Positions 1 through 8,681 are shown, numbered from the stretch's first letter. The stretch is DNA of 64,000 nt from VXNF01 sp964291305 (GCA_964291305.2 OZ219783.1:248001-312000), one strand, 5' to 3'. Notes: a model not told the origin generated them from the sequence alone. Program-made: numbers and translations.

Positions 1-366
1 AGCCGTTGTGCTGCCAGGGTAGTTTCCACGGTGGTAAGTCATGCGGCGCCAGGCCGGGCAATCCTGGACGCAGGTTCTAAGTCGCTCAGTCAGGACCGCC
101 TAGCTATCCACGTGCCGGGCGCGCCCGGCGGGCACGGGCTGGTGGTGGATCTACCGGGCTGGGAGCTGTACCAACTTTCTGAGGAGCACGGCTGGCTGCG
201 CTGGGCCGGCGATGGACCGCCTGCCGAGGTGCACATTGGTCAGCGGGTGCAGATCCTGCCTAACCACATTTGCTCGGTGTTCCACATGCTCGGTCAGTCC
301 GAAATTATCGCCGACGGCGAGCACGTCGCTACTTGGGTCGCAACCGGTCGCGGCGAGAGCCGCTGA
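1..366 (+). CDS. D-serine/D-threonine dehydratase-like protein, C-terminal part (gene enters from the left edge)
   Basis: The reading frame is open from base 1 and ends with TGA at 364-366, so only the last 121 residues are inside the window. The visible part matches the C-terminal beta domain of the DSD1 / D-threonine aldolase-like fold-III PLP enzymes: RAILDAGSKSLSQDR, then LPGWELYQLSEEHG, then PNHICSVFH, which carries the conserved His and Cys used for zinc in D-serine dehydratase. The PLP lysine lies upstream and cannot be seen. The family eliminates or cleaves D-beta-hydroxy amino acids in the cytoplasm. The next gene starts 4 bases downstream, so this heads an operon with an SDR, a formamidase-like protein and RidA. 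Substrate is not predictable from this fragment. Confidence 0.8.
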   Translation, partial: SRCAARVVSTVVSHAAPGRAILDAGSKSLSQDRLAIHVPGAPGGHGLVVDLPGWELYQLSEEHGWLRWAGDGPPAEVHIGQRVQILPNHICSVFHMLGQSEIIADGEHVATWVATGRGESR

Positions 367-370
367 CCCT

Positions 371-1138
371 ATGAGGCTCGCCGGCAAGGTCTCTGTCATC
401 ACCGGAGCAGGCTCGGGGCAGGGCCGCGCTGCGGCGCTGCGGTTTGCTGCCGAGGGTGCCCGAGTGGTGATCGCGGAAACCGATGCTGCCACCGGAGCCT
501 CCGCGGCTGCTGAGATAACCGCCGCGGGCGGCGAGGCGCTATTCGTTGAAACCGACGTAAGCAGCGAAGATCATTGGCGACGAGTGATACTCGAGACCGT
601 TGAGACCTTCGGCGGGATCGATGTGCTCTACAACAACGCAGCAACCGTTAGCGTCGACGACACCTCGTTGGTGGACATGGGCCTGGACACCTGGAACCGA
701 GTTCTAGCCGTGAACCTCACAGGTCCGATGCTGGGGTGTCGACACGCCATCCCGCAGATGCTGCGCCGCGGCGCTGGGTCGATCATCAACACCTCCTCGA
801 TCAGAGCATTCGTGGGCGGCAGCATGCCCATGGATGCCTACAGCGCCGCCAAAGGTGGGTTGATCTCGCTCACCCGCTCGCTAGCGGTGGTGTACGGACC
901 ACAGGGGATCCGGGCCAACGTCATTGCTCCGGGCACTATCCGCACGACCATGGCCCAGGTGCATGACGTTCACGGTGACGCCGGTAGCCAGATGCGCTTG
1001 GCCCGTTACCCGGTCGGACGCTTCGGCGAACCCAGCGAGATCGCCCACGCAGCGCTCTACCTGGCTTCAGACGAGTCGCGCTGGACTAACGGGACGGTGC
1101 TGGTGATAGATGGTGGCGCATTGGCTAACTACGTGTGA
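371..1138 (+). CDS. SDR family NAD(P)-dependent oxidoreductase
   Basis: A 255-residue classical short-chain dehydrogenase, of normal length. The nucleotide-binding TGAGSGQG is at residues 11-18, NNA at 88-90, and the catalytic set is Asn115, Ser142/143, Tyr157 and Lys161 (YSAAK). The C-terminal SDR signature GRFGEPSEIAHAALYLASD is present. ATG at 371 is chosen because it begins just before the Rossmann strand and 4 bases after the preceding stop; a longer upstream frame only overlaps the previous gene. The stop overlaps a GTG of the next frame (GTGA), suggesting one transcript. It would oxidise or reduce a hydroxy/keto intermediate in the same pathway; substrate unknown. Confidence 0.9.
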   Translation: MRLAGKVSVITGAGSGQGRAAALRFAAEGARVVIAETDAATGASAAAEITAAGGEALFVETDVSSEDHWRRVILETVETFGGIDVLYNNAATVSVDDTSLVDMGLDTWNRVLAVNLTGPMLGCRHAIPQMLRRGAGSIINTSSIRAFVGGSMPMDAYSAAKGGLISLTRSLAVVYGPQGIRANVIAPGTIRTTMAQVHDVHGDAGSQMRLARYPVGRFGEPSEIAHAALYLASDESRWTNGTVLVIDGGALANYV

Positions 1139-1173
1139 GTTCGAAGGGCCAGCGGGAGAGATCGGGAGGGCTT

Positions 1174-3537
1174 ATGTGCGCAGAAGACTTAGAGACACAA
1201 TCCGAGTCGCCCACTTACAAATCGGATCGCACCCGTAGGGAGCTGTTGGGTTATGCCGACCCGATGGTGGTTCATCCGGGTGACGAAGTTCGGGTCATGG
1301 TGAGCAGCGAGTTCGAGTCCTACGACTCGCAGCTGGTGCGGCTTATCCACGGCGATACCTCCCCCCAGGGCCCTGGCTATAGGGCCGAGCCGGTCGCCAC
1401 CCCCGCAGACGGGCCGCATCCCGGAAGGCGCCAGCAGACTCACATCGGGTCGTACGTCGAGGTGCCCAACCCACCTCAGATATCCGGAAGCTTCACGCTT
1501 GCCGCGTGGGTTTGGCCGACCGTTCCCACCACGGGACTACAGACCATCGTGTCGCGCTGCAGCGGTTTAGGCGGCTACAGCCTCGGCCTCGGAACCCAGC
1601 GAGGGTATTCGGGCCAACCGGAGGCAGCCAGCGACAAAGACGCAGACGCCAACAAGAAAACAGACACTGGACTTGGGCTAACGCTGTGTGTCGGTCGGGC
1701 AGAACTCTCTTTGGGCGTCTGGCCTAGCGAGAAGCGCTGGCACTTTGTAGCAGGTTCCTGGGACGCGGCCACGGGCGAGGCGCGCCTGCTTCAGCGGATC
1801 TGCGAGCGAGGTTCCGCGCCCTCTGTCGTGGCAGAGACGAACCTTGGGCCGCTGACTTCTGGGTGGGCTGACCCCATACCAACCGACCCCGACACGCCGC
1901 TGCTCATAGCGGCCCGAAGCCGAATCCGCGACACCGATGTGGGTGTCTTGAACTGCTTCAACGGCAAGATCGAACGGCCCTGTTTGTTCAGCCGGGCCCT
2001 TAGTGCCGAGGAGCTGGAAGCCCTGGCGCACGACGCCGATCCGCTGGAGTTTGGGGAGATCGCGGCTGTATGGGACTTCGCCGCTACGCCCGCGGGGGAC
2101 GTGGCCATTGCGGATTCCACCGGCTCGGGTAACGACGGCACGGCGATCAACTATCCCATGCGGGGCCTTACCGGGCACAACTGGGATGCCACCGCCTTCA
2201 GGCGCGAGGAGGCTCCGGAACAGTACGGGGCCATCCACTTTCACGACGACGACTGCGACGACAGCCGCTGGGACGAGGACTTCAGGTTTACGGTGCCGAC
2301 CGATGCCCGCAGCGGCTACTACGCCGCACATCTGCGAGCCTCCGACGAAGCTGGCGGCGAGGAAGACCATGTCCCCTTTTTCGTTACGCCGGCACCAGGC
2401 GCCCCCCGAGCCCCTGCCGCGTTGCTAGCGCCCACCTGCAGCTACCTGGCTTACGCCAACGAGCGGGTGCTGTTCAGCGGGGGCCAGGACTTCAGTGACC
2501 TCACCGATATCCCCATCGTGGTCGACCCCTACGCCGACTATCTGGGCGCACGAGTCGAGTTTGGAGGCTCGTGCTATGACGTACATCGTGACAGCAGCGG
2601 GGTATGTCACTCCACTTCTCGCCGGCCGCTGCTGTCGATGCGGCCCACTGGTCGCCACTGGGTGACCGGCGCTCCGCGGGGCTACGCCTTCGATCTCTAC
2701 CTGGTGGATTGGTTGGATGTCCAAGGCGTCGAGTACGACGTCATTACAGACGAGGATCTGCATTTCGAAGGACTCGACTGCTTGGCCGAATACAAGGTCA
2801 TCATGACGGGTTGCCACCCCGAGTACTGGACCGGTCCCATGCTCGACGCCCTCGAGTCCTATCTGGCCGACGGCGGCCGTCTGATGTACTTGGGAGGCAA
2901 CGGCTTCTACTGGGCCACTGAGTTCGACCCCGGCCGCCGCCACTTAGTTGAGGTACGACGCGGCTTCGCTGGCAGTCGGGCCTGGGAGTCGCATCCCGGG
3001 GAGACACAGTTCGCCTCCACCGGCGAACAGTGCGGCATCTGGCGGCACCTGGGTCGCCCGCCGAACGCCATCGTGGGTACCGGCTTCGCCGCGCAGGGCT
3101 GGGATGCAAACACACCTGGTTACCGTCGGTTGCCCGCTAGTTTCGACCCGCGTGCGGCGTTCATCTTCGAAGGCGTCGGCGACGACGAGATCATCGGCGA
3201 CTTCGGTCTGGTGATGAACGGCTGTGCCGGCGATGAGTTGGACCGTGTGGATTACAACTTGGGCACCCCGTCGCACGCCTTGGTTTTGGCAACTTCGGCA
3301 GGCGAGCACTCCGCCTACTACCTGGTGTGCCACGAGGACATCTTTGTGACGATGGCCAACGTGGACGGAACCAATAATGACGGTGTGCGCGCCGACATGG
3401 TCTACTTCGAAACCGACAACGGCGGAGCGGTGTTCTCGGTCAGCTCCATCAACTGGTTCTCAGGCCTGTCACATAACGGCTACGACAACAACGTGTCTCG
3501 GATCACGGCCAACGTGTTGAACAACTTTCTGGCCTAA
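1174..3537 (+). CDS. N,N-dimethylformamidase large-subunit-like protein with LamG-type domain
   Basis: A 787-residue protein resembling the beta (large) subunit of N,N-dimethylformamidase. It starts with the family signature GYADPMVVHPGDEVRVMVS and LVRLIHGD, then has a concanavalin/LamG-like beta-sandwich around residues 80-300 (GSFTLAAWVWPT, RWHFVAGSWDAATGEA), and a C-terminal glutamine-amidotransferase-like domain containing DVITDEDLH and VIMTGCHPEYWT. The family hydrolyses C-N bonds of N-substituted formamides using a metal site in the large subunit. No small subunit is encoded nearby, so the true substrate is uncertain. ATG at 1174 follows GGGAGGG at 1164-1170; a GTG at 1135 overlapping the SDR stop is the alternative start. 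Followed by RidA after 38 bases. Confidence 0.75.
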   Translation: MCAEDLETQSESPTYKSDRTRRELLGYADPMVVHPGDEVRVMVSSEFESYDSQLVRLIHGDTSPQGPGYRAEPVATPADGPHPGRRQQTHIGSYVEVPNPPQISGSFTLAAWVWPTVPTTGLQTIVSRCSGLGGYSLGLGTQRGYSGQPEAASDKDADANKKTDTGLGLTLCVGRAELSLGVWPSEKRWHFVAGSWDAATGEARLLQRICERGSAPSVVAETNLGPLTSGWADPIPTDPDTPLLIAARSRIRDTDVGVLNCFNGKIERPCLFSRALSAEELEALAHDADPLEFGEIAAVWDFAATPAGDVAIADSTGSGNDGTAINYPMRGLTGHNWDATAFRREEAPEQYGAIHFHDDDCDDSRWDEDFRFTVPTDARSGYYAAHLRASDEAGGEEDHVPFFVTPAPGAPRAPAALLAPTCSYLAYANERVLFSGGQDFSDLTDIPIVVDPYADYLGARVEFGGSCYDVHRDSSGVCHSTSRRPLLSMRPTGRHWVTGAPRGYAFDLYLVDWLDVQGVEYDVITDEDLHFEGLDCLAEYKVIMTGCHPEYWTGPMLDALESYLADGGRLMYLGGNGFYWATEFDPGRRHLVEVRRGFAGSRAWESHPGETQFASTGEQCGIWRHLGRPPNAIVGTGFAAQGWDANTPGYRRLPASFDPRAAFIFEGVGDDEIIGDFGLVMNGCAGDELDRVDYNLGTPSHALVLATSAGEHSAYYLVCHEDIFVTMANVDGTNNDGVRADMVYFETDNGGAVFSVSSINWFSGLSHNGYDNNVSRITANVLNNFLA

Positions 3538-3575
3538 TCTGAACTACTACCGGTGCCCGGCCGAAGGAGGCAACC

Positions 3576-3953
3576 ATGGCGAAGCAGCCGATTACTAGCC
3601 CGTCCGCACCCCAGCCGTCGGGGGCGTATTCGCAGGGTATTGACGCCGGAGGGTTCGTCTTCTTGTCGGGCCAGGGTCCGTTTAGGCCCGACGGCGAGTT
3701 GCCCGAGGGGGGTTTCGCCGCCCAAGCTCGCCAGACTTTCGCCAACCTGGCGGCGGTAGCCGAGGCGGCGGGGGGATCTCTGGCCGATGCCGTGCGGGTG
3801 GGCGTCTACCTCAATGACATGGCCGACTTTGCCGAGATGAACGCCATCTACCGCGACGCGTTCCCCGAGCCGCTGCCGGCTCGCACCACGATCCAGACGC
3901 AGCTGCCGGGCTTCCTCATTGAGGTGGATGTCGTCTTGCACCTCGGCGACTGA
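3576..3953 (+). CDS. RidA family enamine/imine deaminase
   Basis: A 125-residue YjgF/YER057c/UK114 protein of normal size. It has the N-terminal SAPQPSGAYSQGIDAGGFVFLSGQGP motif pattern, and the RTTIQTQLPG segment with the conserved Arg that holds the substrate carboxylate. RidA proteins hydrolyse reactive 2-aminoacrylate and related imines released by PLP enzymes. Its place in the same operon as a D-serine dehydratase-like PLP enzyme fits that role. A strong AAGGAGG Shine-Dalgarno precedes the ATG. It converges with asd after 20 bases; no convincing terminator is visible in the gap. Confidence 0.9.
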   Translation: MAKQPITSPSAPQPSGAYSQGIDAGGFVFLSGQGPFRPDGELPEGGFAAQARQTFANLAAVAEAAGGSLADAVRVGVYLNDMADFAEMNAIYRDAFPEPLPARTTIQTQLPGFLIEVDVVLHLGD

Positions 3954-3973
3954 GCCGCCAGCAGCCGGCGCTG

Positions 3974-4999
3974 TCAGTTCAGCTTAGCTAGCAGCACCTC
4001 TGCGATCTGAACGGCGTTTAGCGCTGCACCCTTGCGCAAGTTGTCGCCCACGACGAACAGCGCCAGCCCGTGTGGCACTGTCGGGTCGCGCCGGATGCGC
4101 CCCACCAAGGTGTCGTCGATTCCGGTGGCGCTGAGCGGTGTGGGCAGGTCGTCCAGCACCACACCGGGTGCTTCGGCCAGAAGTTCGCTGGCCTGACTGG
4201 GGCTAAGCGGTCGCTCAAAGCCGGCGTTGATGGAAAGCGAGTGCCCGGTAAAGGCGGGGACTCGCACACAGGTTGCCGAGACCGCCAGATGGGGAATCCT
4301 CAAGATCTTGCGACTCTCGTTGCGCAGCTTCTGCTCTTCGTCGGTCTCGCCGCTGCCGTCGTCGGTGCCGCCGCCACACCGCGGTACCACGTTGTAGGCC
4401 AGTGGCGCGCCGAAAGGTCCCTCTGCGGGCACTTCGGCGGACCTCGGATCGAAGGCCAAGCCCGCTGCCTCCTCGCCCGGAGCAGCGATTTGGTCGGCCA
4501 GGGCGCTCACGCCGGCCCGGCCAGCACCCGATGCGGCCTGGTAGCTGCTGATGACTAGGTGCCGCAGTCCGGCGGCTTCGTGCAGGGGCCGTAACACCGG
4601 CATAGCCACCATGGTCGTGCAGTTAGGGTTGGCGATGATCCCCTTTGGGAGGTGAGCCAGCTCGTCAGCGTTTACTTCGGGTACCACTAAGGGCACGTCG
4701 GGGTCCATACGCCAGGCCGAGGAGTTGTCAATGACGGTGGCCCCGGCCTTTGCCACTACTGGCGCTAGGGCCCGCGAGGTGGCTTTGCCGGCGGAGAACA
4801 GCGCGATGTTCACCGTGGAGTAATCGGCGGTCTGCGCGTCCTCGACGACGACATTTGAACCGTTAAATGCCAGCTGCTTACCGACCGAGCGGGACGAGGC
4901 CATGAAGCGCACCCGGTCAAGCGGGAAATCTCGCTGGACCAACAACGAACGCATCACGCCACCCACCTGGCCAGTGGCGCCTACAACAGCTATTTCCAT
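3974..4999 (-). CDS. asd: aspartate-semialdehyde dehydrogenase
   Basis: A 341-residue Asd that reduces aspartyl phosphate to the semialdehyde in lysine, threonine, methionine and diaminopimelate synthesis. NADP-binding GATGQVG is at residues 7-13, and the catalytic cysteine is Cys127 in NPNCTTM. The second-domain RVPAFTGHS supplies the catalytic histidine. Length and order match the bacterial family. It begins 9 bases after the stop of the DUF2236 gene, so the two are probably cotranscribed. No aspartokinase (lysC), often a neighbour in actinobacteria, lies next to it. Confidence 0.96.
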   Translation of the reverse strand: MEIAVVGATGQVGGVMRSLLVQRDFPLDRVRFMASSRSVGKQLAFNGSNVVVEDAQTADYSTVNIALFSAGKATSRALAPVVAKAGATVIDNSSAWRMDPDVPLVVPEVNADELAHLPKGIIANPNCTTMVAMPVLRPLHEAAGLRHLVISSYQAASGAGRAGVSALADQIAAPGEEAAGLAFDPRSAEVPAEGPFGAPLAYNVVPRCGGGTDDGSGETDEEQKLRNESRKILRIPHLAVSATCVRVPAFTGHSLSINAGFERPLSPSQASELLAEAPGVVLDDLPTPLSATGIDDTLVGRIRRDPTVPHGLALFVVGDNLRKGAALNAVQIAEVLLAKLN

Positions 5000-5008
5000 A
5001 CTTTCAGG

Positions 5009-5947
5009 CTACCGGCGGTGCTCCGGTGACTCATCAGGGTCGGGAGAATGGCTTAGCGCCCAGCCCATGGTGGACAGCATGACCCGAGTGGTCGGGCGCA
5101 CCAGGCTGCGGCGTAGCCGGCCTAGACGCAGACCGTGCAAGTCCTGCGCCCAACGAGGTAGACAGTCCACCGCCGCCCAGAACAGCACGGAGTACGCCAG
5201 GCGCGCCAGCGGTGCCAGCGGGAAGGCCCGGAGAAAGTAGGCCGCTTCGGTGCTGAGGTCTGTGGCGGCAACCACCGGGCGGTACCCGTCGATTATGGCG
5301 GCCAACTCAGCCTGGCTGCGCGGCGGCTCGGCTACCCCCAAGCGCTCGGCAACCGTAGCCATCTCGGCCACGTAACTGTCGGCCAGCCCCGCTAGCGGGA
5401 TTGGTTCGACGGCGGCTGCGAAAGTAGTTGGCTCTGGCAGGTTGGGGGTGAGGTGCCCACTGCGGCGGCGCGGCCTGCGGCCGTAGCACAAGAACGCTTC
5501 CAGGAAGCTGTCTATCTCGGTGGCGTGTACCCAGGCCAGCAGGTCGGGGTCGTCGGCCCGGTAGCGCTGACCCTCTGGGGTCACCCCCGACACGGCAAGG
5601 TGGACCCTTCGCACCGCCTCAATGGCGGTCTCGGCTTCGGTCAGCGAACAGTAGGTGGTGGTGCCCAGGAAGAACACGGTGCGTCGCAGCCGGCCTAGCG
5701 GGTCTTGGCGGTAGTCCGAGTGATCGGCAACTCCCCGCATGGCCACCGGGTGCAGTGACTGCAACAGTAGTGCCCTGATTCCGCCCACCATCATCGAGGC
5801 CTCGGCATGTACTAGCCAGGCAGCCCCGCCGACTGGCAGCAGGGTTGGGGCTCCAGGCGTGGGGGCGAACTTGCGCGTGCCGCTACCCGAAAGCACCGTC
5901 CGAATTGCCCAAGCCAGCCGGTTCCTCAGCGCTGCTTTCGGGTTCAT
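5009..5947 (-). CDS. oxygenase MpaB / DUF2236 family protein
   Basis: A 312-residue DUF2236 protein, related to latex-clearing protein and MpaB haem oxygenases. It shows the family pattern GGAAWLVHAEASMMVGGIRALLLQSLHPVAMRGVADHS, which carries the proximal histidine, then FFLGTTTY, and WVHATEIDSFL with a second conserved His. ATG at 5947 is chosen because the longer upstream extension runs into tRNA-Pro. The protein is probably a haem b cytoplasmic protein; substrate unknown. It is upstream of asd with a 9-base gap. Many actinobacteria carry several uncharacterised paralogues of this family. Confidence 0.85.
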   Translation of the reverse strand: MNPKAALRNRLAWAIRTVLSGSGTRKFAPTPGAPTLLPVGGAAWLVHAEASMMVGGIRALLLQSLHPVAMRGVADHSDYRQDPLGRLRRTVFFLGTTTYCSLTEAETAIEAVRRVHLAVSGVTPEGQRYRADDPDLLAWVHATEIDSFLEAFLCYGRRPRRRSGHLTPNLPEPTTFAAAVEPIPLAGLADSYVAEMATVAERLGVAEPPRSQAELAAIIDGYRPVVAATDLSTEAAYFLRAFPLAPLARLAYSVLFWAAVDCLPRWAQDLHGLRLGRLRRSLVRPTTRVMLSTMGWALSHSPDPDESPEHRR

Positions 5948-5993
5948 GGCTGGCAATCTGGAGTCTGTCTGGCGCCAGCGGGCCAGCGGAGAG

Positions 5994-6067
<74 letters not shown>

Positions 6068-6111
6068 TTGAGAGCCGAGGATACCAAGGCGGTACCGTCG
6101 CGCCGGGTGGG

Positions 6112-6504
6112 TCAGCCGGCGCTATCGAAGAAGGTTCCACCCTCGGCGATCACTTGGTGCCCCTGACGCAGCCGGAAGGCGGTCAGGGGTTTGATTAGCC
6201 AGCCGTCGGCGCGGGCTTGACGGGCCAGAAACACGTCCGCCGGTCGGTCCAGCAGCATCAGCACCTTCTGCGGCGGCAGGCGCCCGGCATCACTTTCAGC
6301 GCGTAACTCCAGACATGAGGCCATGCCGCCCATGCTGGCGATCTGCAGATCCAGAATTACCAGTTCGGGCTTTAGCTGCTCGGTTACAGCTAGCAGCTCT
6401 CGCCCTGATCGCACCCTGCTAACTCGGGTTTCGTCATCGGCCAGAGCGCCAGCAACCTCATCGAAGATCCAGTCGGCATCGGTTGCAAGCAGCACGTCAG
6501 CCAT
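6112..6504 (-). CDS. response-regulator receiver-domain protein
   Basis: A 130-residue stand-alone receiver domain with no DNA-binding output domain. The phospho-acceptor is Asp52 in VILDLQIASMGG, acidic residues lie near the N terminus (Asp9/Asp11), and the conserved Lys-Pro is Lys105-Pro106 (LIKPL). Such CheY-like proteins relay signals by protein contact. No histidine kinase is adjacent. It is divergent from a STAS protein across a 53-base gap containing an inverted repeat, which suggests shared control of a partner-switch circuit. Confidence 0.85.
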   Translation of the reverse strand: MADVLLATDADWIFDEVAGALADDETRVSRVRSGRELLAVTEQLKPELVILDLQIASMGGMASCLELRAESDAGRLPPQKVLMLLDRPADVFLARQARADGWLIKPLTAFRLRQGHQVIAEGGTFFDSAG

Positions 6505-6516
6505 ACCGTGAGGCTA

Positions 6517-6537
6517 CCGGGGCGGTAACATCCCCGG
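6517..6537. promoter_or_regulatory. inverted repeat in the divergent receiver/STAS promoter gap
   Basis: CCGGGG (6517-6522) and CCCCGG (6532-6537) are perfect 6-base arms around a 9-base centre in the only 53 bases between two divergent genes. It could be an operator or an mRNA hairpin for the STAS gene. No clear -10/-35 pair was assigned. Confidence 0.3.
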
Positions 6538-6557
6538 CGAGACGGGAGGGTGCTTAA

Positions 6558-6905
6558 GTGTTTGAGGTTCAAGTGGAAGTCGCGGAGGATCACACGGTCT
6601 GTCGACCGATCGGCGAGTTGGACGCCTATACGGTGGGTGACTTCCGCGAGGCTCTTAGCGGGGTCGACGAGAGGGCTCGCCTGGTGGTTGATCTGAGCGG
6701 TGTTCCGTTTATAGATTCGGCTGGCCTGGGTGCGCTCATCGGTGGTATTCGGCGAGTGCGCGACGGCGGCGGAACTATCTCGGTGCTCTGCGATCGTCCT
6801 GCCATTACCCGGCTGTTGCACACCACGGGCTTCGACCGCATCGTCCCGATGGTCGAGACGATGCAAGCGGCTCTTGAGGCGCTCGACTCCGCCGAAGAGT
6901 CCTAA
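6558..6905 (+). CDS. STAS-domain anti-sigma factor antagonist
   Basis: A 115-residue SpoIIAA/RsbV-like STAS protein. The phosphorylatable serine is Ser54 in VPFIDSAGLGALIGGIRRV. These proteins bind RsbW-type kinases when unphosphorylated and so free a sigma factor. GTG at 6558 is preceded by GGGAGGG at 6544-6550. A possible RsbW partner is encoded at 35200-35649 in this window, but the two are not adjacent, so pairing is inference. The NfeD-like gene begins 7 bases downstream. Confidence 0.9.
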   Translation: MFEVQVEVAEDHTVCRPIGELDAYTVGDFREALSGVDERARLVVDLSGVPFIDSAGLGALIGGIRRVRDGGGTISVLCDRPAITRLLHTTGFDRIVPMVETMQAALEALDSAEES

Positions 6906-6912
6906 GCCGTCA

Positions 6913-8274
6913 ATGCACCGAAGCGATCCTGTGCCTTCCGGCGCGCGCCGGCGGTTATGGCTGGTTGCCGGGCTTTCGGTTCTGACCACGGCGGTCTGGC
7001 TGCTGGCTGGCGCCGGCCCAGTTAGCGCTGAGGCAGAGATTTGCCCCAGCAGCGCTGGTGCCCCCTTAATGTCGCGGGCGCCAGACCCAGCAGCTGACGT
7101 GGTGCAGGTCGTCGAGGTTGTGGGCCTGATGGATCCGGTGCTCTCAGACTTCGTGGTCGACCGTATCGCTCGGGCTTCGGCACCTGGGAGCGGTGTGCTA
7201 GCAGTGGTCCTGCGGATCGACAGCCGACGGGCGGTGGTAGGGGGGGCCGAGTTGGCCGAGATAGCCGAGGCCATCGTGGGTTCACGGGTGCCAGTTACCG
7301 CCTGGGTAGGGCCCTCGGGTGCCCGCGCTACCGGTGAGGTGGCGCAACTCCTAGCGTTGACGGACCGTGTGGGAATAGCGCCGGGTGCAGAGCTAGGCAA
7401 GACCGGCACCCAGGTACTGGACTGCGGTCGTTTCGGGCGTCTGTGGGGGGCCAACGCGCCCCTTCTGGTTGACCAAACCGTTGACCACAGCGAGGCGGTC
7501 AGCGCCGGAGTGGCGTCGGCACCGGCACCCACGCTGGGCGAGTTTTTGTTCACGCTGGAGAGTCTGGGCTTCGAGACTGTGCAGGTCATCGACCCTGAGA
7601 CTGGGCAGACACGCCTCGAGCCGCAAACCTCGGTGCAGTTCGTAAGCCTGCCGTTTGTTGGCGGCATCATGCATACCGTGGCCAGTCCGCCGTTGGCCTA
7701 CTTGCTGTTGCTTGTCGCCCTTTCGCTGCTGCTTTTGGAGTTATACACCGCCGGGGTGGGCATTGCTGGTGTGGTGGGTGCAGCTTGTGGGGTCTTGGCG
7801 CTTTACGGGCTGGCGGTTTTGCCGACCAACGGCTACGCCATCGCTCTCATCGTTTTCGCCTTCTTTGCCTTTGCCGTAGATGTGCAGACCGGCGTACCGC
7901 GCCTCTGGACCGCTATCGGCACCGCCTGCGTCGTGGCTGGGACCCTCACGCTCTACGACGGGGTCTCGATGTCGTGGGTACCCATGTTGGGGGGCTTGGT
8001 GGGGCTGATGCTCGGAATACTGGGGGGTCTGCCGCCACTGATTCGCAGTCGCTTCTCTACTCCCACCATCGGCCGCGAGTGGATGATCGGAATGCGTGGC
8101 GAGGCGGTTGAGCCGCTTCACCCCTACGGGGTGGTGCGCATCGCCGACTCGTTGTGGCGCGCTCGCACCTTCCGAGCCTCGCCGATCGCCCCGGGCGGGG
8201 AGGTGGAGGTCACTGGCATCGACGGCCTGTTGCTGGAGGTGTCGCCCCCCGAAACCTCTCAGGAGACCGACTGA
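6913..8274 (+). CDS. NfeD family membrane protein (ClpP-like serine protease homologue)
   Basis: A 453-residue NfeD1-type protein. A signal peptide is seen at about residues 14-37. A ClpP/crotonase-like domain follows (VVEVVGLMDPVLSDFVVDRIARA, VTAWVGPSGARATG, APGAELGKTG), then about five membrane segments from residue ~250 (PLAYLLLLVALSLLLLELY), and a C-terminal soluble NfeD OB domain (MIGMRGEAVEPLHPYGVVRI). Characterised relatives cleave stomatin partners. In the usual GPSGARAASAG nucleophile region this protein reads GPSGARATGEV, so the catalytic Ser seems absent. No stomatin gene is adjacent. ATG at 6913 is chosen because it gives a clean signal peptide. Confidence 0.85.
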   Translation: MHRSDPVPSGARRRLWLVAGLSVLTTAVWLLAGAGPVSAEAEICPSSAGAPLMSRAPDPAADVVQVVEVVGLMDPVLSDFVVDRIARASAPGSGVLAVVLRIDSRRAVVGGAELAEIAEAIVGSRVPVTAWVGPSGARATGEVAQLLALTDRVGIAPGAELGKTGTQVLDCGRFGRLWGANAPLLVDQTVDHSEAVSAGVASAPAPTLGEFLFTLESLGFETVQVIDPETGQTRLEPQTSVQFVSLPFVGGIMHTVASPPLAYLLLLVALSLLLLELYTAGVGIAGVVGAACGVLALYGLAVLPTNGYAIALIVFAFFAFAVDVQTGVPRLWTAIGTACVVAGTLTLYDGVSMSWVPMLGGLVGLMLGILGGLPPLIRSRFSTPTIGREWMIGMRGEAVEPLHPYGVVRIADSLWRARTFRASPIAPGGEVEVTGIDGLLLEVSPPETSQETD

Positions 8275-8318
8275 AGCTCTCGGGGGTTCGCCCAATAGGT
8301 GAAGTCCCAAATCTCGTC

Positions 8319-8347
8319 TTGTGCTGGATTGAATGCCGTCGTATGGT
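8319..8347 (+). promoter_or_regulatory. candidate promoter of the whiB gene
   Basis: TTGTGC (8319-8324) and TATGGT (8342-8347) are separated by 17 bases, giving an expected start near 8354. It lies upstream of GTG 8372 but inside the longer ATG-8333 frame, supporting the later start. Confidence 0.45.
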
Positions 8348-8371
8348 CACCTCAGTGATACGGGAGACCTG

Positions 8372-8620
8372 GTGAGCGCGATCGCCGACGGCTTCGACTG
8401 GCAGATGCGGGCAGCCTGCAGGGGTCCGCAATCGGTGATGTTCTTCCCGCCGACGATGGCTGAGACCAAGGATGAGCGCTCCGAGCGTGAGAGCCGTGCC
8501 AAGGCCATATGCGCCCGATGCGCGGTGATTGACGACTGTCTCGAGTACGCCCTGCGGATCCGCGAACCCCATGGCATTTGGGGCGGGCTCAACGAACAGG
8601 AACGCCGCCGGCGGTATTGA
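8372..8620 (+). CDS. WhiB family Fe-S transcriptional regulator
   Basis: An 82-residue WhiB-like protein with the four cluster ligands Cys16, Cys47, Cys50 and Cys56 (CxxCxxxxxC), then the GIWGGLNEQE turn and a basic RRRR tail. WhiB proteins bind a [4Fe-4S] cluster, contact the primary sigma factor and control actinobacterial transcription. GTG at 8372 has GGGAG at 8362-8366 with 5-base spacing, gives the size of WhiB1-type proteins, and fits the promoter at 8319-8347. An ATG at 8333 in the same frame would add 13 residues and looks less likely. Confidence 0.93.
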   Translation: MSAIADGFDWQMRAACRGPQSVMFFPPTMAETKDERSERESRAKAICARCAVIDDCLEYALRIREPHGIWGGLNEQERRRRY

Positions 8621-8621
8621 G

Positions 8622-8681
8622 CCCCCCTGTTATTAGCCCCCTGTGTTATTAGGCCCCTGGAGTAGGCCCTGTGTTATTAGG
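8622..8681. repeat. three short direct repeats between whiB and selB
   Basis: The motif CCCTGTGTTATTAGG occurs at 8639-8653 and 8667-8681, and a shorter form CCCTGTTATTAG at 8625-8636. The last copy includes the selB stop codon. They lie between convergent genes and form no clear terminator hairpin. Confidence 0.7.

Noticed and set aside
6390..7670. 426-codon open frame on the minus strand
   Set aside because: It runs antisense to the STAS and NfeD genes, has no recognisable domain and a composition typical of a GC-rich shadow.
8333..8371. Longer WhiB start at ATG 8333
   Set aside because: A likely -10 box (8342-8347) falls within it, and GTG 8372 has a good Shine-Dalgarno.
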